DNA of 5,636 nucleotides, taken from assembly GCA_021780275.1 (NCBI GenBank), contig JAJXZC010000726.1:1-5636 (forward strand), in the 5' to 3' direction. Under the pieces are notes generated by a model. That model did no database searches and had not been told where the DNA came from. It saw only the letters and a list, made by a program, of their open reading frames with translations. The stretch is from Pseudomonadota bacterium. GTDB taxonomy: Bacteria > Pseudomonadota > Alphaproteobacteria > Parvibaculales > Parvibaculaceae. Below are positions 1 through 5,636 of this stretch, in pieces. Position 1 is the first letter of the stretch. Every line of letters starts with the position of its first letter. The translations under genes and the position numbers were made by a program.

Positions 1-1
1 G

Positions 2-439
2 ATGGACGAACATGAAGGCAGCGCGCGGCGCCGGACCCTGCCGCCGGCGCTGACGGATGAGCGTCAGATCGAAACGGTCGTTCGCAGCTTTTACGGCCGG
101 GTACGCGACGATGCGGTCCTCGGCCCCATCTTCGAGCGTGCCATCGGCGCCGACTGGGAGCCGCATCTCCTGAAGATGTTCGATTTCTGGTCGTCGGTCA
201 TGCTCACCTCGGGCCGCTACAAGGGCCAGCCCATGATGGTTCACATGCGCCTGAAGACCGTGAGGCCAGAGCATTTTGATCACTGGCTCGCGCTCTTCCG
301 CATGACGGTGGACGAGGTTTGCCCCGGCGCCACTGCCGATGCCTTCATGGAGCGCGCCTTCCGCATCGCCGACAGCCTGCGCATGGGCATGTTTTTCGAT
401 CCTGCCATCGCCGACGCGCAGTCCCGTTCCACCGTCTGA
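2..439 (+). CDS. Group III truncated haemoglobin (2/2 globin)
   Basis: This 145-residue protein is a small cytoplasmic haem protein of the truncated haemoglobin family, group III. Visible in the sequence are the B-helix FYGRV, whose Tyr31 fits the B10 position; His55 in DWEPHLLKMFDFW, a candidate distal E7 residue; MMVHMRL, where His81 fits the proximal F8 haem ligand; and Trp95 in HFDHWLALF, which fits the G8 Trp typical of group III. The length is normal for the family with a short N-terminal extension. The ATG lies at the window edge, so its ribosome binding site cannot be seen and a start further upstream is possible. Group members bind O2 or NO; the physiological role is usually unproven, with NO or peroxide handling or respiration proposed. 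It is separated from pstS by 233 bases that include a promoter-like element, so it is probably not part of the phosphate operon. Family assignment is confident; function is not. Confidence 0.9.
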   Translation: MDEHEGSARRRTLPPALTDERQIETVVRSFYGRVRDDAVLGPIFERAIGADWEPHLLKMFDFWSSVMLTSGRYKGQPMMVHMRLKTVRPEHFDHWLALFRMTVDEVCPGATADAFMERAFRIADSLRMGMFFDPAIADAQSRSTV

Positions 440-518
440 CAATCCCGCCTGCGAACGTAGCTGTGTGACAATGGCGCCACGATTGTCGGCCATGTTTCTG
501 CGGCATGGCGTCGTCGCA

Positions 519-532
519 GCCCGGTATCGGGC
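519..532 (+). terminator. Possible weak hairpin downstream of the haemoglobin gene
   Basis: A perfect 5-bp inverted repeat, GCCCG-GTAT-CGGGC, is followed by CATTTCCG. A second small inverted repeat, GCCATG/CATGGC, lies just before it at 489-509. The stem is short, there is no real T-run, and it sits about 80 bases after the stop codon. It could help end the haemoglobin transcript but may be chance in GC-rich DNA. Confidence 0.2.
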
Positions 533-555
533 CATTTCCGAGCGTCTCGCGGGCT

Positions 556-573
556 CTGTCACGATTACGTCAC
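556..573 (+). promoter_or_regulatory. Pho box (putative PhoB binding site) upstream of pstS
   Basis: The sequence CTGTCAC-GATT-ACGTCAC forms two 7-base direct repeats spaced by 4 bases, giving the 11-base period of the Pho box (E. coli repeat unit CTGTCAT). The first unit matches 6 of 7 bases and the second keeps the GTCA core. It ends 99 bases before the pstS start codon. Pho boxes are known upstream of pstS in many proteobacteria, where PhoB bound here replaces the -35 contact. I see no convincing -10 at the expected distance. TTGCAT (581-586) with TTAAGA (605-610), 18 bases apart, is a weak alternative promoter. The inference is induction of pstS and the downstream genes when phosphate is scarce. 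Confidence 0.65.
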
Positions 574-672
574 CAAACCGTTGCATGGCCTTCATCGGGG
601 CAACTTAAGAACGCTGACGGGGCGGGGCTACCGCCGCATGCCAAAGCTTTATCTTGAAGAAGGTCACCCCTA

Positions 673-1638
673 ATGAAGCGCATAAAAGCTCTCCTGGGCG
701 CGCTCGCGGTTACGCTCACCGCCACCAGCGCGTTCGCGATCGATATCGACAGCCGGTACCAGGCGTACCAGCCTGTCAGCGGCGTCTCCGGCAGCCTCAA
801 GTCTGTCGGCTCCGACACGCTCAACAACGTCATGGCCCTGTGGGCTGAAGCCTACAAGGCGAAGTATCCTTCGGTTCAGATCGAGATCGAGGGTAAGGGT
901 TCGTCGACTGCTCCGCCCGCGCTGATCGCCGGCACGTCGCACTTCGGCCCGATGTCGCGCCCGATGAAGGCCGCTGAAAGCGACAGTTTCGAGTCGAAGT
1001 ACGGTTACAAGCCGACTCAGGTTCGCGTCGCGGTCGACACGCTCGCCGTCTATGTGAACAAGGACAATCCGCTGACCTGCCTCTCGCTGACGCAGATCGA
1101 CGGCATCTTCTCCAAGAGCCGTCTCTCCGGTTCTCCGGCAATCACGACCTGGGGCCAGCTCGGTCTCACGGGCGAATGGGCCTCGAAGCCGATCTCGCTC
1201 TTCGGCCGTAACTCGGCCTCGGGCACCTATGGCTACTTCAAGGAAGTGGCGATGGTGAACGGCGACTTTAAGGACACTGTGAAAGAGCAGCCCGGCTCGT
1301 CTGCCGTTGTGCAGGGCGTCGCCGCCGACAAGTTCGCGATGGGCTATTCGGGCATCGGCTACAAGACGGCCGACGTGAAGGCCGTTCAGGTCTCCGGCCG
1401 CGATGGTCAGTGCTACGAGGCGAACCAGACGAACGCCTATCACGGCACCTATCCGATCACCCGCTTCCTCTACGTCTACGTGAACAAGAATCCGTCGACC
1501 CCGCTCGATCCGGCGCGTGGCGAGTTCCTTCACTATGTCCTGTCGCTTGACGGACAGAAGGACGTCATGAAGGACGGCTACTTCCCGCTGCCTTACATCT
1601 TCGCGCAGCAGGAACTTGCGAAGCTCGGCCTGAAGTAA
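673..1638 (+). CDS. pstS: Phosphate ABC transporter, periplasmic phosphate-binding protein PstS
   Basis: PstS captures phosphate in the periplasm and delivers it to the PstC/PstA permease. The 321-residue protein starts with a classic signal peptide: positive MKRIK, a hydrophobic core, and a likely cut after SAFA at residue 22. The mature part shows the PstS fold signatures SVGSDTL (44-50), GKGSSTAPPAL (74-84) and FGPMSR (91-96), then VDTLAVYVN (121-129) and the anion-binding loop GRNSASGTY (178-186). Two cysteines, Cys136 and Cys247, remain in the mature chain and could form a disulfide. The start is supported by GAAGAAGG at 656-663, nine bases before the ATG. A Pho box lies upstream and a strong hairpin directly downstream, matching a highly expressed, phosphate-regulated first gene of a pst operon. 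The subtype resembles proteobacterial PstS of the Pseudomonas kind by motif. Confidence in function is high. Confidence 0.96.
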   Translation: MKRIKALLGALAVTLTATSAFAIDIDSRYQAYQPVSGVSGSLKSVGSDTLNNVMALWAEAYKAKYPSVQIEIEGKGSSTAPPALIAGTSHFGPMSRPMKAAESDSFESKYGYKPTQVRVAVDTLAVYVNKDNPLTCLSLTQIDGIFSKSRLSGSPAITTWGQLGLTGEWASKPISLFGRNSASGTYGYFKEVAMVNGDFKDTVKEQPGSSAVVQGVAADKFAMGYSGIGYKTADVKAVQVSGRDGQCYEANQTNAYHGTYPITRFLYVYVNKNPSTPLDPARGEFLHYVLSLDGQKDVMKDGYFPLPYIFAQQELAKLGLK

Positions 1639-1646
1639 GCGATATT

Positions 1647-1683
1647 GAAGCCGGCGGGGTGTTCCCGTCGGCTTCTACGTTTT
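1647..1683 (+). terminator. Intrinsic terminator or attenuator after pstS
   Basis: A 12-bp stem, GAAGCCGGCGGG (1647-1658) against CCCGTCGGCTTC (1664-1675) with one G-U pair, closes a 5-base loop. It starts 8 bases after the pstS stop codon. It is followed by TACGTTTT and a generally T-rich stretch to about 1708, not an uninterrupted T-run. Since pstC follows on the same strand with no obvious new promoter, this is probably a partial terminator or a 3'-end stabiliser, either of which would raise PstS over the membrane subunits. Confidence 0.75.
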
Positions 1684-1710
1684 CCAAGTTTCCATTTTAG
1701 CCCTTTTGTC

Positions 1711-1733
1711 GCGCCGGGACGTTATACCGGCGC
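1711..1733 (+). repeat. Inverted repeat in the pstC leader
   Basis: A perfect 7-bp GC inverted repeat, GCGCCGG (1711-1717) and CCGGCGC (1727-1733), flanks a 9-base AT-richer loop, gacgttata. It lies 35 bases before the first pstC ATG and has no T-tail, so it is unlikely to be a terminator. It could be a leader hairpin that protects the pstC mRNA 5' end after processing, or an operator. Function is not shown by the sequence. Confidence 0.45.
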
Positions 1734-1762
1734 CGTAATCGCCGAGAGCGAAACCCGAAACC

Positions 1763-1792
1763 GCCGCCATGACAGAAGCCGCCATGACCGAT
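1763..1792 (+). repeat. 15-bp tandem duplication spanning the pstC start codon
   Basis: GCCGCCATGACAGAA (1763-1777) is followed directly by GCCGCCATGACCGAT (1778-1792), matching at 13 of 15 positions. Each copy contains an in-frame ATG, at 1769 and 1784, so the protein begins MTEAAMTD. The duplication gives pstC two possible start codons. The second ATG has an AGAAG (1774-1778) five bases upstream, made by the first copy. Confidence 0.7.
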
Positions 1793-4420
1793 GCGACGAG
1801 TGCACCCGACGGCGCAGGCAATCGCCCTTCCGTCGTCTACAAGCGCGATAAAAAGACCAAGGCCTCCGTTATCTGGGCCGATCGGTTTGCGGGGCGCGCC
1901 ATCACGATCGGCGGCTTTGCGGTCATCGGCGCCGTGTTCATGATCGCGGTCTATCTCGTTTATGTTGCCGTGCCTCTTCTCTCCGACGGCAAGGTTACTT
2001 CGGCAAAGCACTACGCGCTGGGTGACGCGGGCGGCGACGTCATGTCGACCACCCTCGATGAATATCAGACCATGGGCGTCGAGCTTTTGCGACGCGGTCA
2101 GCTCATGCTCTTCCAGGCGTCGAGCGGCGAGCGCTTCGACGGGCCCTCCGTCGATCTCAAGGGTCAACGGCCGTCTGCCTTTGCGCGCACACTCAAGGGC
2201 GACGACATCGCACTTGGCTTCCCCGATGGATCGGTGCGTGTCGGCCAACTCCTTATCGCGTCATCGGTTTTGCCTGCGCAAACAGTGCCCGAAGGCCTGC
2301 GCAAGCTGCCCGGCGGCGACCTCACCGACGGCAAGGCGATTTTTACGCCGGTGCCCGGCAATCAGATGCGCCGTCTCGAACCCCAGTTGACGCTTGCCGA
2401 TCCCGTTCAGGTTGCGCCCGCGGGGACGCCCATCCGTTTCATCGACTACCGCGTCGGCGGTACCAGCGAGCGTCCGGTGCAGATCTTCGTCACCGTCGAC
2501 GAGAAGGGCACGGTTCGCCTCTCCATGAGCTTCTCGCAGGTCAACATGATGACTGGCGAGATGTCGACCACCGTGTCGAGCCTTGAAATTCCGACTTCGA
2601 TTGCCGGTGACGATATTGCGGCGCTGCTCCTCAACACCGCCGGCGATCGCACGATCGTGGCTTCGCATGACGGCACGGTTCACCGCTTTGATACGCGCGA
2701 TCCGGCGCATGCCCATCTCGCCGAGACGACGCGCATCCTTCCCAAGGGCGTCACGCTGACGGCGCTCGCCTATCTCAATGGTGAGAACTCGCTGATTGTT
2801 GGCGGCTCCGACGGCTCGCTCTCCATCTGGGCAGCGATCGACCGCAAGTCGACCGGTACGACCGATGGCATCGTGCTGACGAAGATCCACGACATCGCGA
2901 ATACTGGCGCTCCAATCACGCGTATCGCGGTCAGCCAGCGGACGCGTCTCTTCGTTGCCGCCGATGAAAAAGGCGAGATTGGCCTTTATCACGGCACGAC
3001 CGCGCGCCGCGTTCTGACGCTTCCGACCGATGCCGCTGTGAAGCAGCAGCAGGTCGAGACGCTCATCCTCGCGCCGCGCGACGATGGCGCGCTTGCGATT
3101 TCGCATGACGGCACGGTGCGGCTCTGGTCTTTCAGCGTGCCCCATCCCGAGACGACGATTCAGTCGCTCTTCGGAAAGGTCTGGTACGAAGGCTACCCTG
3201 AGCCGACCTACGCCTGGCAGTCGACGGCCGCGAGCGACAGCTTCGAGCCGAAGCTTTCACTGGTGCCGCTGATTTTCGGCACCATCAAGGGCGCCTTTTT
3301 TTCGCTTCTATTCGCCGTACCGATCGCGCTTCTCGCCGCGATCTACACCGCCGAATTCATGCACTTCCGTATCCGTGCCGTGGTGAAGCCGGTGATGGAA
3401 CTGATGGCGTCGCTTCCCTCGGTCGTGATCGGGTTCGTCGTCGCGCTCGTTCTCTCGCCCATCGTTGAGAACTGGATAGCCGCGGTTGTCATCGCCTTTG
3501 GTGTGATTCCGTTGACGCTTATCGGCGCATCCTTTCTGTGGCAATTGCTGCCGCAGCCCTGGGCGTTGCGCCTCGATGGCGTGCCGAAGCTCGTCGCTTT
3601 CTTCGTCGCTCTTCTCGCGGGGCTCTGGCTCACCATGTCTCTCGGGCCGGTGGTGGAGCATCTTTTCTTCGCGGGCGATTTCAAGGCCTGGACCTCGGGC
3701 GAAGGCTCGGCGGCGCCTTTCATCTTCCTGCTGCTCCTGCCGCTATCGTTCATGCTCGTCTTCGGCGTCGGCAAGCGCCTGCTCGGCAGCAACTATCGCG
3801 ACGGATTGCGCCGCCGCGAGTACCACGTCGCCGGCGCTTATGAACTGGTGCGGTGGATCGCCTTCACCGTCGTTGCTCTTGTCGTCGCGGGCCTCGTCGC
3901 CATGCTGCTCGGCAAGACAGGCTTCGACGCGCGCGGCGGGATCGTCGATACCTACGTCCAGCGCAATACGTTGATCGCCGCCTTCGGCATTGCCTTCGCA
4001 GTCATCCCGATCATCTATTCGATCGCGGAAGACGCGCTGGGCGCCGTGCCTGAACATCTGCGTTCGGCGTCGCTGGGATGCGGCGCCACGAAATGGCAGA
4101 CCGCCGCATGGGTCATCTTGCCGACGGCCGGTTCCGGCATCTTCTCGGCCATCATGATCGGTCTCGGCCGCGCCGTCGGTGAAACCATGATCATCGTCAT
4201 GGCGACGGGCAACACGCCCGTCACGAACTGGAGCCTCTTCAGCGGATTGCGTGCGCTCTCGGCCAACATCAACGTCGAACTGCCCGAAGCCGTGAAGGAC
4301 TCGAGCCTCTATCGAACGCTCTTCCTCTGCGGTCTTGTGCTCTTCGTCATGACCTTCATCCTCAACACGCTGGCAGAGATCGTACGTCAACGGTTCCGCA
4401 AGCGCGCCGCGCAGCTGTAA
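1769..4420 (+). CDS. pstC: Long PstC-type phosphate ABC transporter permease with extracytoplasmic beta-propeller-like domain
   Basis: This is one of the two inner-membrane subunits forming the phosphate channel. At 883 residues it is far longer than E. coli PstC (about 319). The order is: cytoplasmic N-terminus (1-44); membrane segment (about 46-71); large extracytoplasmic region (about 73-495); permease core (about 497-870). The extracytoplasmic region carries WD-like blades: VASHDGTVHRFD (297-308), VGGSDGSLSIW (344-354), VAADEKGEIGLY (397-407) and AISHDGTVRLW (443-453). PstC identity rests on ELMASLPSVVIG (544-555), the EAA-type cytoplasmic loop around 752-790 (SASLGCGATKWQ, LPTAGSGI) and GLGRAVGETM (798-807). 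Residues about 592-731 add apparent extra membrane segments relative to short PstC. No good ribosome site precedes the ATG at 1769; the ATG at 1784, with AGAAG five bases before it, may be the true start. It follows pstS by 130 bases and pstA starts 11 bases later. Long PstC homologues are known; the role of the extra domain is not. Calling the blades a propeller is inference. Confidence 0.92.
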   Translation: MTEAAMTDATSAPDGAGNRPSVVYKRDKKTKASVIWADRFAGRAITIGGFAVIGAVFMIAVYLVYVAVPLLSDGKVTSAKHYALGDAGGDVMSTTLDEYQTMGVELLRRGQLMLFQASSGERFDGPSVDLKGQRPSAFARTLKGDDIALGFPDGSVRVGQLLIASSVLPAQTVPEGLRKLPGGDLTDGKAIFTPVPGNQMRRLEPQLTLADPVQVAPAGTPIRFIDYRVGGTSERPVQIFVTVDEKGTVRLSMSFSQVNMMTGEMSTTVSSLEIPTSIAGDDIAALLLNTAGDRTIVASHDGTVHRFDTRDPAHAHLAETTRILPKGVTLTALAYLNGENSLIVGGSDGSLSIWAAIDRKSTGTTDGIVLTKIHDIANTGAPITRIAVSQRTRLFVAADEKGEIGLYHGTTARRVLTLPTDAAVKQQQVETLILAPRDDGALAISHDGTVRLWSFSVPHPETTIQSLFGKVWYEGYPEPTYAWQSTAASDSFEPKLSLVPLIFGTIKGAFFSLLFAVPIALLAAIYTAEFMHFRIRAVVKPVMELMASLPSVVIGFVVALVLSPIVENWIAAVVIAFGVIPLTLIGASFLWQLLPQPWALRLDGVPKLVAFFVALLAGLWLTMSLGPVVEHLFFAGDFKAWTSGEGSAAPFIFLLLLPLSFMLVFGVGKRLLGSNYRDGLRRREYHVAGAYELVRWIAFTVVALVVAGLVAMLLGKTGFDARGGIVDTYVQRNTLIAAFGIAFAVIPIIYSIAEDALGAVPEHLRSASLGCGATKWQTAAWVILPTAGSGIFSAIMIGLGRAVGETMIIVMATGNTPVTNWSLFSGLRALSANINVELPEAVKDSSLYRTLFLCGLVLFVMTFILNTLAEIVRQRFRKRAAQL
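2662..2679 (+). repeat. 18-bp direct repeat, copy 1 (propeller blade)
   Basis: TTCGCATGACGGCACGGT is identical to the copy at 3100-3117, 438 bases away and in the same reading frame. Both encode SHDGTV at equivalent places in two WD-like blades. Such identity suggests recent blade duplication or gene conversion, or simply strong constraint with the same codon choice. Confidence 0.6.
3100..3117 (+). repeat. 18-bp direct repeat, copy 2 (propeller blade)
   Basis: This is the second copy of the 18-base repeat described at 2662-2679. It encodes SHDGTV in the last recognisable blade (AISHDGTVRLW), about 50 residues before the permease core begins. Confidence 0.6.
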
Positions 4421-4426
4421 TGGAGG
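4421..4426 (+). promoter_or_regulatory. Ribosome binding site deciding the pstA start
   Basis: TGGAGG begins directly after the pstC stop codon and lies five bases before the ATG at 4432, which favours that start. An ATG at 4420-4422 overlaps the pstC TAA but is in a different frame from pstA. In-frame ATGs at 4441, 4456 and 4462 are alternatives; the last two have a weaker GGCGAG upstream. Confidence 0.65.
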
Positions 4427-4431
4427 CGCAA

Positions 4432-5636
4432 ATGGTCGACATGGTAGGCGGCGAGATGAAAATGAACACCAAGGCAACAGGCATTGCGGCGGTCAACCGC
4501 CACAAGGGAAGCGACCTGACGGCGCGCGGCGAACCTATGGTCTGGGCCATGGGAGGTTCGCTGGCCCTTGGCTTGCTGATGATCACGGCCTTTCTGGGCC
4601 TGATTTTCTGGAACGGCCTCACGGCTTTCTGGCCGAAGCCCATAGAAGTCGTGACGACGGTGGACGGCCGCGTCATTGCGGGCGAACCGGTGCGAACCGA
4701 AAGTTACAAGCCGAGCGCGGCCGATCTTTCGTCTCTGCCTGCCGAGGCGCGTGCAAAGATCGAGGCTGCGGGCGGCATGAGCGAGCGCACGCTCTACCGC
4801 ATCGGAAATTTCGACTTCTACTCGAACGATTTCGAGTGGTTGCCGGTCTTCTCCGTGAAATCCGTCGCTGAACCCAAGAATCTGATGCTGGTCGAGCGTT
4901 CCGAATGGGGCGTCTTCATCGGCAAGATCCTGTCGATTGCCGTCGATGGCAAGACCACAGTCAATCCCCCCCGCGCCGAACTCGATGCGGCGGATGAACA
5001 AGCTCGCGATCTGCGCGCCCGGCGCCAGGCGATCGAGCGTGACAAGGTGGGCGTAATCAACCACGCGATCAATGCCGAGCGTCTCAAGGCGCGCAAGGCG
5101 GTGCTTGCCCATGGCGAAGGATCGCCCGAGGCGAAGGCCGCGGAAGATGCCGCAGCAACCGAGACGGCCCGGCTCACCAAGGATTTCGACCGCCTGTCGG
5201 CAGAAGCGCTTGCCATGCGCGGGAAGGAAGAGGCGGTCCGCATCAAGGTTGCCGAAATCGGAGGCCAGGAAAGGGACTTCGCGCTTGCGAATTTCGTCCG
5301 TTACTACGCCGCGAACGATGTCTCCTTCTTTCAGAAGGTCGGTATCTATCTCTCTCGCTGGTGGGAGTTCCTGACCGACGAGCCGCGTGAAGCCAACACC
5401 GAGGGCGGCGTCTGGCCTGCCATCTTCGGAACGCTCGTCATGACCATCGTGATGAGCGTTCTCGTTGCGCCCTTCGGCGTCATCTCGGCGCTCTATCTCC
5501 GGGAATATGCGAAGCAGGGGACACTTGTTTCGCTGGTACGTATCTGCGTCAACAATCTCGCGGGCGTGCCCTCGATCGTCTATGGCGTCTTCGGCCTGGG
5601 CTTCTTCGCCTATGTGCTCGGCGGTTCGATCAGATC
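4432..5636 (+). CDS. pstA: Long PstA-type phosphate ABC transporter permease (3' end outside window)
   Basis: This is the second membrane subunit of the phosphate importer, partner of PstC. The frame stays open to the window edge, showing 401 residues. The N-terminal about 36 residues look cytoplasmic and are followed by a membrane segment (about 37-60) ending at FWNGL. An extracytoplasmic region (about 61-326) comes next. Its middle (about 183-283) is rich in Glu, Arg, Lys and Ala and looks like two long helices joined at HGEGSPEAK (227-235), a probable helical hairpin or coiled coil. The permease core starts at VWPAIFGTLVMTIVM (327-341) and shows CVNNLAGVPSIVYG (372-385), typical of PstA. 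E. coli PstA is about 296 residues in total, so this protein is much longer. N-terminal extensions on proteobacterial PstA are known (I recall a DUF3333 domain), but I cannot confirm a match. It starts 11 bases after pstC and is probably translationally linked to it. pstB and phoU are expected next. Confidence 0.92.
   Translation, partial: MVDMVGGEMKMNTKATGIAAVNRHKGSDLTARGEPMVWAMGGSLALGLLMITAFLGLIFWNGLTAFWPKPIEVVTTVDGRVIAGEPVRTESYKPSAADLSSLPAEARAKIEAAGGMSERTLYRIGNFDFYSNDFEWLPVFSVKSVAEPKNLMLVERSEWGVFIGKILSIAVDGKTTVNPPRAELDAADEQARDLRARRQAIERDKVGVINHAINAERLKARKAVLAHGEGSPEAKAAEDAAATETARLTKDFDRLSAEALAMRGKEEAVRIKVAEIGGQERDFALANFVRYYAANDVSFFQKVGIYLSRWWEFLTDEPREANTEGGVWPAIFGTLVMTIVMSVLVAPFGVISALYLREYAKQGTLVSLVRICVNNLAGVPSIVYGVFGLGFFAYVLGGSIR

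Larger units (their letters stand above)
461..673 (+). pseudogene. Possible eroded response-regulator remnant
   Basis: This frame is open from after a TAG at 458-460 to the TAA at 671-673, which overlaps the pstS ATG as TAATG. It has no ATG until position 638, so it is not an intact gene. Near codon 34 it reads HDYVTKPL, which resembles the conserved end of a receiver domain (typically DDYVTKPF). Soon after it reads LRTLTGRGYRRM, which resembles the C-terminal hairpin of an OmpR/PhoB-type winged helix (typically IRTVRGxGYRL). In an intact regulator these motifs lie roughly 100 residues or more apart, so if real this is an internally deleted relic. The motifs are short, the upstream part shows no receiver signature, and the Pho box covers the DYVTKP codons. 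A coincidence is quite possible. Confidence 0.18.

Noticed and set aside
434..472. Imperfect direct repeat gtctgacaat / gtgtgacaat around the haemoglobin stop, containing TGTCA-like cores on the - strand
   Set aside because: The spacing of 29 bases does not fit a Pho box, and the similarity is only ten bases; probably chance.
339..608. + strand open frame overlapping the haemoglobin end and the gap before pstS
   Set aside because: Its first part is out of frame with a well-supported globin gene, the remainder has no recognisable motif, and no ribosome site is evident.
670..1533. Long open frame on the - strand, antisense to pstS (287 codons)
   Set aside because: It lies opposite a clear PstS gene, its translation is Arg/Gly/Asp-rich without recognisable motifs, and such frames are common opposite GC-rich coding DNA.
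2261..3145. Long open frame on the - strand, antisense to the pstC propeller region (294 codons)
   Set aside because: The translation is rich in Arg and low in complexity with no domain signature; it is a shadow of pstC.
3743..5112. Two further - strand open frames (3743-4477 and 4387-5112) opposite pstC and pstA
   Set aside because: Both are antisense to well-supported permease genes and show no protein-like hydrophobic pattern or motif.
1..5636. Search for CRISPR arrays, tRNA or rRNA genes, insertion sequences and attachment sites
   Set aside because: No regularly spaced repeats, tRNA-like cloverleaf, rRNA signature, transposase motif or paired terminal repeats were seen by eye.

Overview
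The window is GC-rich, with G/C-favoured third codon positions. Protein features point to a proteobacterium, most likely an alphaproteobacterium: a group III truncated haemoglobin, a PstS with the SVGSDTL/GKGSSTAPPAL pattern, and unusually long PstC and PstA permeases. This placement comes from family resemblance only, and I do not claim a genus. All real genes are on the + strand. The long open frames on the - strand are shadows of the GC-rich coding sequence.

Layout. Positions 2-439 encode a group III truncated haemoglobin whose upstream region is outside the window. Positions 440-672 form a 233-base gap holding a weak hairpin and a good Pho-box-like direct repeat (556-573). The gap also contains an odd open frame that resembles scraps of a response regulator and ends in TAATG overlapping the pstS start. 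Positions 673-1638 encode the periplasmic phosphate-binding protein PstS. The gap at 1639-1768 holds a strong 12-bp hairpin with a T-rich tail and then a second GC hairpin. Positions 1769-4420 encode an 883-residue PstC-type permease with a very large extracytoplasmic insert containing beta-propeller-like repeats. From 4432 to the window edge runs a PstA-type permease with a long extracytoplasmic helical domain, cut off inside its permease core.

How the parts work together. PstS, PstC and PstA are the binding protein and the two membrane subunits of the high-affinity phosphate ABC importer. The ATPase PstB and the regulator PhoU would be expected just downstream but are not visible. The Pho box suggests induction under phosphate limitation by PhoB. 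The hairpins after pstS suggest that pstS is made in excess over the permease genes by partial termination or mRNA protection. The haemoglobin gene is probably a separate unit.

Most noteworthy: both permeases carry large extra domains outside the membrane, propeller-like in PstC and coiled-coil-like in PstA, which the short E. coli-type Pst permeases lack. PstC also appears to have extra membrane segments inside its core. Long Pst permeases are known, so this is a variant of a known system rather than a new one, but the role of these modules is, as far as I know, unexplained.
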